From Oikopleura dioica (taxonomy: Eukaryota > Chordata > Appendicularia > Copelata > Oikopleuridae): a stretch of 64,000 nt of DNA. The stretch covers positions 14,451,001 through 14,515,000 of the forward strand of contig OU015567.1 of NCBI GenBank assembly GCA_907165135.1, read 5' to 3'. How positions within the stretch are numbered: the first letter of the stretch is position 1; each line of letters begins with the position of its first letter. The notes under the pieces were generated by a model. It searched no databases and was not told the origin of the DNA. It was given only the letters and a program-made list of their open reading frames with translations. Both the position numbers and the translations under genes were made by a program. Below, in pieces: positions 55,847-64,000 of the stretch.

Positions 55847-58043
55847 TTAGAATAGATTCAAGAGGTCAGTGGCAGCAAGTGAAAGACGTGGGCAATCAAG
55901 CGATTGGCATTCTTCTAGCCACATTTTCCAAGTGATGTCCATCCAGATTTCTTGTTTAGTTGAAGCGATGCTCAGCAGACAAACTTGGTAAGATTTGATT
56001 ATTACAAGTTTCAAATTCGTGTCATCTAAAGATAGAGTTTTATAAGAAAAGCGCTGACAAATTACCAATTCTTCTAAAAGTCGCGAGAAAATCTATGGAA
56101 GGAAGGACGTATTTCTCGATTTCGGGAATATTATCCAAGAGAGAAATGATCTGGCCGACGAATGCAATCATTCTTGACAAGACGTCTTTATCGCACGTCT
56201 CCAACATCAACGTTCGTTTATTCGAATCCCAGCTGCGCAAGAAAGGAAAAAGAAAATATCCAGCGGCAGGATAAAACCGAGACTTGAGCATCTTCTCGCT
56301 TTTTGGGCGGCTTCCCCAGCGCCGTGATTGTGATTCAACTTTTGCGGAAAGCGCTAATTTTTCAAAGGCGATCTCTTCTTCAAGTTCTTCGAAGGGATTG
56401 TCCGCCAATTGCTTTACGGCCTTCGATAGAGAGGCAAGAATTATCTGCCGTTTTTCTAGAGACATTGACTCGGCATAAAATTCACCTAAAAATTAGAAAA
56501 TGTTCGTACCAAAAAACTATTATTACCAACAATCGCAGGAGCATAAAATTCCGGAGCCACAACTGCCAACGATTCTAGAGCATCACCCACGAGAGCAGCA
56601 TCATTATCGTTAACAATTTCAAAATAAACGATCCCTTTCAAAATCTCTTCCACAAGCTCCTTCGAAGAAACCTGATTGACCTTTGCTAAATACGGGATTG
56701 ATTCCAGCGCGGCGAGTTTGCGTTTAGTCTTCTCCGTTTCTGACATTGATTGGGGTAGATTTCTCTCGACCAAAATTCCACTGGCTTCCATAAGAAAGCG
56801 GGGACTGTATTTTGAAAGGTTCGGCGTTTCGAATTCGAATTGTTCGAATTCCAAGTCGTCGGAATCAAGACTTTCTCGATCATCATCATCATCATCATCG
56901 TCACAGTTTCCAGCATTGATTCTTTCATCTTCGACTTTTTGTTGGTTACCGTTCAAGAATTCGATTGTTCGCTCTCTGCTATCTTCGTGAACTTTATTTT
57001 GATCCGCTTGAAGGTCTTTATTCGTGATTGGAAAGTCAAGTTTGGCCTCTGAATCAAATACTGAGATGATCTTCTTGGCAGAAAGCATTCCAATATCTCG
57101 ATTGTCGGACGCCGACTGAGCAAAGTGGTTTTTGAAGCCCAAAGAAACAGTGTTGATAATCTCCAATCGCATTTCATCCGGACATTTAGGAAGATAGTCG
57201 ACTGAGAAGGCAATGATTTTCGAAACTTGGATTCTTTGATCGACAGAAACCTTGATAACAATGTTTTCGTCCGCCCAGTAGTCAACTAAATGTTTCCATG
57301 TCTCCAGACCTGCGATAGCAACAATCCGTCCCATGTGAAACTGGCCATTTTGATTGAGTAATCGACCGGTGCATATTCGAAGCAAGTTGAAGTTTTTAGC
57401 GAGAAATATGTCGACAAGAGGAAATACCAATGTTTGAAATGAAAAAGGCGGACAGTAGTTTATGAATGATTCAAGGAAGTTTCTTCTCGCGCGAAAACGG
57501 AGATTTTTGGCAACGTCTTTCGCTAATTCAGCTTCGTCTATCACTATCTGAGCAAACTCGTGCAGAAATAGGGCTGATTCTTTCGATTGTGACACATTCG
57601 CGAACGTGAGATCAAGTAACGCACAAGTCTTCTTGACATCTCTCTGGCGTAAAAGGCAACAAGCGAGATTCTCCAAATTTTGCATAAAATTTTGATGCTT
57701 CAAATTCGTCGGTAAAGCTCCTTTATTTACATTTGCAAAGCGAGTTGGTAGATTCCAGATAAAATTGAGGAAATCAACGAAGACTTTCTGCTGCACGCTA
57801 CTTAGAGCTATTCTTTCAAGGACTTCGTATGATGAGCAGAAGCCAACGAAGTCTGATAAAACTGGAGAGATCAATGCCGAGTCGGCAAGAATATTCTTCA
57901 GAGAGCAAATGACTTGGATCATTTTCGCAGGAGAGGATGAAATAAGATCAGAGCTCAATTTTGCCAACGCGTCAGAATCCGAGCTTTTCCCATTCTTTTA
58001 ATTCCAGAAAATGTTCCGGAAGTTTTGTCAAAGCATCCAACAT
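55847..58043 (-). pseudogene. TELO2: TELO2, diverged copy with a break near the start
   Basis: Open over about 490 codons from LSSDLISSSPAKMIQV through the acidic linker, with clean C-terminal exons. Near 57997 the T run is four bases (six needed), breaking frame after EHFLELK. There are substitutions relative to the array copies (ALISPVL, SETEKTKRKLAALESI). The start lies after ACCTTAAACTAG|A. Confidence 0.85.
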
Positions 58044-58132
58044 TCTAGTTTAAGGTATTCAAGTTTTATCAAATTAAGAAATGAATTATTAAAAGTAAAG
58101 ATTGTTAAGAAAATAAGAAAGTTTTGTTTTTA

Positions 58133-60088
58133 TCAAGAACTGTGGCGTAGTGCAATGAATGATTTGAAATCGGCTTTTGAAAAGCTCAATTTAGACATAT
58201 TTTTCCATAGAGGTTCCTCGAGCTCTGGAATTTCGAGAGGTAGAGAAGCGCTGAGTGGATTAGATGAAGAGTGTGAGCCTTCCTCACTCGTGTCGAAGAC
58301 AAGATCGTAGGATTCCGTACTAAAATGACTATTTCGTATTGTTCCTTGTCAAGGGAACTTACCAGTCTACTGTAAGATCACAGTACGCATCCAAGACGGC
58401 TGAGTCTAGCGAACACGAGCTTCTACCAAGTTGCTCCAATAAGAGCACTACTTCTTGGTTCTTCGGCGTGTTAGCCTTTCTCAGATAATACACGACTCGT
58501 TCGAGAATAACCCTTTCCGGCTTGAGCATGTAATATTTTGATGCCTCTAAGAAAGGTTGAAGCATCTCGAATTCAGACAAAACAAACCTAGTAAGAAGAT
58601 CCGAGTATTTCTGGAAAGAGTCCAAACATTATCTGACATTTCTGCTAAAATACCAATCACATTCAGTTCTGTCGAATGGGTGCGATGGAGAATTTGAAAC
58701 ACTGGAATAATTATGTTCTCGTCTATGTCTTCGAAGACGACGCGCAAGGATTTCTCCGCTACTCTCTGGGTAATGAGTTTCAAGAATGTTTCTGGGTTCC
58801 ATGATTTGAATTCGTCCAAGAAAAATGATTGAATAGTCGATTTAGAAGTGGTTTGACAGTTGATAGTTTCTTCGTCAACGAGAATATCAATATCTTCTTC
58901 TGATTTATTGAATAATTCATCAGAAGTAATTGGCAGATAGGCTTCTTCCTCTGGTAACCGGGTTTTCTTAAAATCAGGAGACAAAGCAGCTATTTCTTCG
59001 GTAGGGCCGAATTGAAGCATTAGTTTAATATACAAACGATAAATTTTGGAACGCAAGTTTTCAGTTTGATTGGTGATTTTTAGCCGTTGAAGAAGATGAA
59101 GATGCTGTGCGCCCAGATGAATTGCTAGTTGAAGGTCTTTTTGAAGATTTGAAGAGCGATTTCTGCTGGAGATACTTTGTAGAAGATACTGGAAGATGTA
59201 ACTGAAGGAGTCGCAAAAAGAGCTCAAATATATTTCCAAATGCGCGAGACATGAATCTTTCGTCAAAGTAGCCCGAAGAGATGCCAGCTTTCTCCAGTAG
59301 AGACGTATCATCGGTGTTGCAGCGTCCCGCTCCATCGGCCTCTTCGGAAATTCTATGTCCAGACTTTCCTGGCAGTTGAAAATCATCAGAATTGAAGATA
59401 AACAAGATTTTTGCAAATAAGCGTCAACAAGAGATAATGAAGATTTGAGCTGATCATGTACGTCTCGAATCCAGGAGGGGAGGATCTTCGAGAGCTCTTC
59501 AAGCTTCTTGATCACTAGTCTCAGACTATTCGACAGAATGACCATATTTTTGGTCGTTGTCAAAGGAAGAACTTCTTTTATCATCCACGAAATACGCTTG
59601 CTCACTTCGATAAATTTAATCAAACTAAAAAAGACAGAATTTCTACCTGATAAAGCAGTCCTTTCAAGAGCTATATTTGCCCTCGAAAAAGCAATAGGTG
59701 ATATTTCATTCAAAAAGAACTCAAATCGCTTGAAAACAATTGGCGGAAAATCATCTGAAGAATTCTTGAACGTCTTGCAGTCATCCTGCAAGATCCAGAA
59801 CTCGATTTCTTCTTCTGAAGAGCTTTCCAAGGGTACCAATTTACTTATCGGGGTATAGTTCGGCGACTCTTCAGAAAATATTGAGATGACAGCGGCGAGT
59901 TGATACAGTTTTGCCCATGGGATGAGGCCGTTACCATCGACAGAAGCTGACAGTAGCTCTCCGATGGATTTAGTTTTAAACAGCTTGCTTTGCGATGAGA
60001 GCAATTTACTGGAAGCGGACTCGCTGAACTGAATGACATGCTTCATATAACTGTTCGATATCAGGTTCGTTATCGTAAAATCACTTGA
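58133..60088 (-). pseudogene. gene X, diverged copy lacking its 5' exons
   Basis: The cleanest reading of gene X: open from about 60046 to 58547 with Trp (TGG) at the site that is TAG in the array copies, and with the correct G run. It diverges at a number of residues from them (for example EEDIDILVDEETINC). The 5' part before NSYMKHVIQF is replaced by spacer at about 60088, so it too is incomplete. Family not recognised. Confidence 0.65.
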
Positions 60089-60093
60089 GAAAG
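60083..60093. other. junction 6: gene X joined to spacer direct repeat
   Basis: Gene X matches through AAAATCACT and the spacer matches from about AAGATTTCTCAAAT, inside the second unit of the 125-bp direct repeat; a GAAA-type overlap blurs the exact point. The join differs from junction 5 although the same two regions are involved. Confidence 0.75.
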
Positions 60094-60471
60094 ATTTCTC
60101 AAATATTTTTAAAAGTCGGCGATCGTGAGAGCGTCGGCTATACCCTTAATAAAGTCCTGACGAAGTAAAAAATATCATTGGGCATACCCTTATTTTGCCA
60201 GATTTGCTCAAAAGAAGCTCAGAAGTAGAAATAAAGTTCGATGTCGAGAGTTGATATAAATGCTCCTTTTATTAATGCCAGATGAATATGTAGTGTTAAA
60301 AGAAATGAAAATGGGCTGATCTCAGCGTTGTATTAATTTTAATTCAACCAAGCCAAACCACATGTTTCGGGGTGGTTTAGAAAACATGCAGCTACTGTTC
60401 TTTCAAAGGGTAAGTGAATGATGTGAAAATATGATGATATGAGTCATGACGTACGTGGCGAGCTGAATTAC

Positions 60472-61348
60472 CGACCGACCGAGAGCTTCAGAAATTGCGC
60501 TTTTCTTGGCTGAATTTCGCGACTCCACATCGTCTCGCCCTTGCGATGATTTCATGAATCCCCTGAATTTCGAGGAAATTTCGATTCTCGACTTTTGAAA
60601 CTTACGCGCTGGAGATATTTCCAATATTGCCGGAGATATTGTAGAGGATCGCTCTTGAACGACGTCGCCATTCTTTTAGATCGCGCTAGAATCAACCTTT
60701 TACAAGAAGCGTTTCATTTTTGAACTGTTTTACCCCCTCGCGCTCGCGGGCGAAATTGATCTTCGAATTTGACTTGGAAATGTCCTTGACGGATATGAGA
60801 AAGAAAACGACAGTGCCAGTCTCGTTTTTAATTGGCACTATAAAATCAGTTAGCTACTGTCAGTCCTTTCTTGGCAGCTACCAATATCAAGCTGGCAGCT
60901 TTGGCTTGTTTGATCACGGCTTTCGCGATCGCTGTAAAAGTGAAACTTTACTTCGACGCGGTATTCTTCCTTGTTTCGCAGGGCGCGCTCGATCCTCTCC
61001 TTGATGTCCTGCCGAGTGTCCTCGCCGTAGACGAACCTTATCGCGCAAGATCGACGCATAACTGTTCGTGGGTTAATTCGCTAGTTGTGGAGTACCCTAA
61101 GGCTTGCTCCAGGAGCTAATTAACCGAGCCTTTGCAGCGCGGAAGGCCGCTGAGCTCGCAGAAGCCATCTGAGCAATAGACGATCGGGTACTGATCTGGA
61201 ATCTGCGCATTTCCAAGCACGAAGTTTGAGTCTAAGAGACGATCATCCCTCTTTTCTAATTTTCGAAAAAAAACTTACGCGATCCGTCAAATCTCTCTGC
61301 GATCGTGTCAAGAAACGTGTTTTGCGGTGCCAGCAGGCCTTTTCTCAT
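60472..61348 (-). pseudogene. ELK-type KCNH channel N-terminal fragment, diverged copy
   Basis: Same exon series as at 12741 (GLLAPQNTFLD, the YGEDTRQDIKE segment, VPIKNETG, EWRRRSRAILY) with few coding changes (LAPQNT unchanged; KKSAISEAL for KKSTISEAL). Between the two lineages the exons look better conserved than the surrounding spacer, which hints that the PAS part was under constraint at some time. The membrane domain is again absent. Confidence 0.83.
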
Positions 61349-63630
61349 TTCTCTGCCTAGAAAAAATTTTAACCAATTTTCAAATTCTGCCGAATTTCCG
61401 GCACAACTCTCAATAAGGCCTGAATACAGCCAAAATGCCCTAGAAAAGGATATTTACTGTGTTAACCTTCGGCACACTTGGGAAATTGGAAGCACAGCCG
61501 TGAGGCCATTCTATTTTGATTTTTCTTTTTTCAGTCGGCGGTGGGTACTCTCTTCAAAATTAATCAAAACTCTTCGCGTGGAACACGTGCAGCTGATTTA
61601 TTCAAAAGCTGACAGAATAATAAATTCCGTAAACTACCCCAAAAATAAAACACTTGATACTAAGTTCTTCAAGTGCTCGGATTCACAACCCTGTCTACTT
61701 TTTACAGTAGACTGCTAAATTTGATAAAAATCGAACTCATTTGCTCTTTTAAGTCCAGACAGCTGTTTTGAGAGGTAATTTATTTTCTCTTGAAAAAAAA
61801 GAAGAAAAAAATTAGCTTTTGAAAAAGGGCTGGCGAAAAGGATGGACTGGCAGGCAGCAATCAAAGTGAATGGATAAAGAGATTCTTAATTGTGAAAAGA
61901 AATCGGCCAGCATTTTAATAGACTATTCACGAGTTCCACTTTGCACATTTAAAGAGATCCTCGCGCGACGGGGAGCTTCCGCTCCTTTCAGAAGCGATTC
62001 TCTGGGGATGAACACTCAAATTCAATGCCTCGCGAAGCGAACTTCGCGGTACTTTTTTAAAGGAATATTTTAAAAATTTTAAATGTACCGCTCTAATTAT
62101 CTTATTTTTTGAAAAATCTTTCCTTGGAAAACAAAAATTTAATTCAATGCAACTTTTCAACTTTCCGACCAACTGATAGATCATTTTCTTAAATCTCTCT
62201 TTGAAAATTATTCTCAAAAAAGTCGAAAAATATTTGAAGCATATTTTCAGATCAGACCTGGCTTGCTTAAAATATCCCGGTAGCCGAATCGGCGGATCAT
62301 TCCCAAGTTCGTTAAACGCATCATTAAACCGCATTAACTGTACTTCCAATTTTGCCCGTGGATGACTTACTCTTTTATAAATTCGCTTCCATGGGTTCTT
62401 TCAATTTTCAATTTGCAAGTTCTCGTTTTCAAGTTCACATTTGGCGCTGCGTTTTGTCTTCCTTTGCTGGCTATTAAAATTCAGCAGCGAAAAAACGCGA
62501 GCCAGAGGAAGATCCAAAGGATGGCGCTAGATGCGCCCAAATAATGGCTCTTTGGCAATTACGATCCTCCTCCCCATATCCGATAAAAATCGCGCCTCTG
62601 GGAATCGAACTGCTCGAATGATGATTTATTCTGCTTTTGCAGCCACTGCTGGAGAAAGTTACTGCAGCAATGAAAACATAATTTTTAATTGTAACTAATT
62701 TCAAGTCTAAGTTGAAAGCAGACATGCGGGAATAATATTTTGAAGGGTAGATTGAGGTCGGGAAAAGAAAGACGACAGAAAGTCGTCGCTCTTTATGGCA
62801 GGAAAATTACTGTATTTTGCGAGAATTCATTGTCAGTCGATAGACATTTTCGACGATTTAGTCGGCAAGAATACTCGATCTTTTTTACTTGATATTGGAC
62901 GAACGAATCTGGGGAATTCAGTAACTACAGTATTTTTCACTGAAATGGGATGAACAAGCATGAGAATCCGGACAATCCGCTATTTCTTTTTGCCAAATTC
63001 CGGATGATCCCGCCACGTTCATGTCCTCCTTCTCCTTTTCATTTTTTCGAAAATCCAGAATACAGAAACAAGATCCCGATTTTCATAATCATCGATAATC
63101 CCCTTTCAACGAGTTCAGATTTGAACGACGAAAGCCCACTATTGGACAGCCGACCGCATTTTTGGAAGCCTTTCGAATCATTTTGGAAAAAATTAGTGCC
63201 TTTGACAAGGTAAAATCTGAACTTTCCATAGGATTCGTCTGACTTCCACCCAAAAGAAGAAGAATTCGCCATGACTCTTACAATCAACAAAATCAACACT
63301 TGCAATCAAGGAGAAATCAAGGCGATGGAAGATTCCCTGTGAAAGGTAATCGGAATTAAATTAATCCCATTTGGCTAGAGGTGGCTTCTGAAATTGAGGC
63401 TGCGGCAGGTATCTAATTGCGGCGGCGGCTGTTTATTTATAATCGAATATTCATCCCAGCAAAGTCTTCCTCGAGTTAACACAAATAAACCTGCCACTGT
63501 TTATATTCACGGACAGACTGCAAGCGAACATTCTTCCTCGCTATCTGACATGAAAACAAGCGCTATTTTGAATCTGCATCGATGATGTTCTCAGGTGAAC
63601 TCAGAATTCATCTGTTCTCGAAGGTTCGCA
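61349..63630. other. diverged spacer tail without genes; hAT-free
   Basis: Counterpart of 13614-16850. Single CCCATATC at 62573-62580 (no hAT element). A 140-codon minus-strand frame at 61927-62349 has no recognisable domain and is interrupted in the other copies, so I do not call it a gene. Confidence 0.5.
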
Positions 63631-63740
63631 AATGAAGCTTTTTATTGAGAGCGAAAAGATTTATTGAACAGAAAAGTTGAATCAGGAATCAAATCTATTG
63701 AAGAACTGCGTAATAAAGAAGCAAAGGAGTTGAATAACGA

Positions 63741-64000
63741 TCACTCAAGCTCGGATAGAGGGAAGTATGATTTCTGAGTTCCCTTGAAAAATAATAAGAA
63801 TCGATCTTGGTGAAGTTATTTTATACCTTTCTTGTTGTAGAGCGGGAAGCAACCATAGACGCAAATTTGGCATGTTCGATCGTCGTTTTCTGCGTCTTGG
63901 TAAGCGAGTAAGAAAAGGCGCCAACGAAGGAGTCTCCAGCGCCGGTCGTGTCGACCACGTCTACTTTTTCAACAACTGGGTGCAATGTCAGCTCTCCTTC
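63741..64000 (-). CDS. RBKS: ribokinase, 3' part (cut by window edge)
   Basis: Last exon GTQKSYFPLSELE, a 44-bp intron, then the exon with [13 protein letters not shown] reading out of the window. Its sequence is close to the copy at 51645-52709. Whether the gene continues normally or into another junction cannot be seen. Confidence 0.88.

Noticed and set aside
1-64000. CRISPR arrays, phage or bacterial operons, tRNA and rRNA genes.
   Set aside because: No short regularly spaced repeats, no ribosome-binding-site-led ORFs, introns throughout, and no tRNA cloverleaf or rRNA core sequence seen on either strand.

Overview
ORGANISM AND STYLE. The window is compact eukaryotic, animal-like DNA. Genes are split by very short GT-AG introns (mostly about 40-50 bp) and packed head to tail on the minus strand. 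Recognisable animal proteins include TELO2, BMS1, mitochondrial EF-Ts (TSFM), ALAD, ribokinase and an ELK-type (KCNH) potassium channel. Adjacent same-strand genes are only about 25-90 bp apart, and the ATG of six genes lies exactly one base after an AG (AG|A-ATG). This is what spliced-leader trans-splicing of a polycistronic transcript would leave. SL operons, tiny introns and a haem pathway gene (absent from typical nematodes) together suggest an appendicularian tunicate such as Oikopleura. The species call is inference.  GENE BLOCK. The ancestral order, in transcription direction on the minus strand, is: zinc-finger gene; BMS1 3' fragment; unrecognised helical gene (called gene X here); TELO2; ALAD; histidine phosphatase; TSFM; RBKS. 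Then comes a 6-7 kb spacer with a 5' fragment of a KCNH/ELK channel and several palindromic elements. From gene X to RBKS the spacing is operon-like. The products (PIKK assembly, haem synthesis, phosphatase, mitochondrial translation, ribose metabolism) share no evident pathway, as is common for animal SL operons.  LAYOUT. The window is seven collinear pieces of this block joined by six rearrangement junctions. Piece 1 (1-17575): RBKS 5' part, TSFM, phosphatase, ALAD, TELO2, X, BMS1 fragment, zinc finger, full spacer, RBKS 3' part. Piece 2 (17591-22444): TELO2 5' part, X, BMS1, truncated zinc finger. Piece 3 (22448-38575): phosphatase through spacer and RBKS 3' part. Piece 4 (38591-43445): as piece 2. 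Piece 5 (43449-49297): phosphatase, ALAD, TELO2, part of X. Piece 6 (49298 to about 60088): spacer tail, complete RBKS, TSFM, phosphatase, ALAD, TELO2, part of X. Piece 7 (about 60089-64000): spacer tail, KCNH fragment, RBKS 3' part. Pieces 1-5 form a head-to-tail array with a period of about 21.0 kb, itself containing a nested partial duplication. Pieces 6-7 are an older, visibly diverged copy.  MAIN POINTS. The array junctions create an in-frame TELO2::RBKS chimera twice. A 950-bp hAT-like foldback element with an 8-bp target duplication is present in pieces 1 and 3, with clean empty sites in pieces 6 and 7. Two palindromes have their interiors in opposite orientation in different copies. 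Many reading-frame breaks between near-identical copies are single-base changes in homopolymers, so part of the apparent gene decay may be sequencing error. No copy of gene X is clearly intact. Clean copies within the window are TSFM (pieces 1, 6), ALAD (1, 3, 5), phosphatase (1, 6) and RBKS (6).
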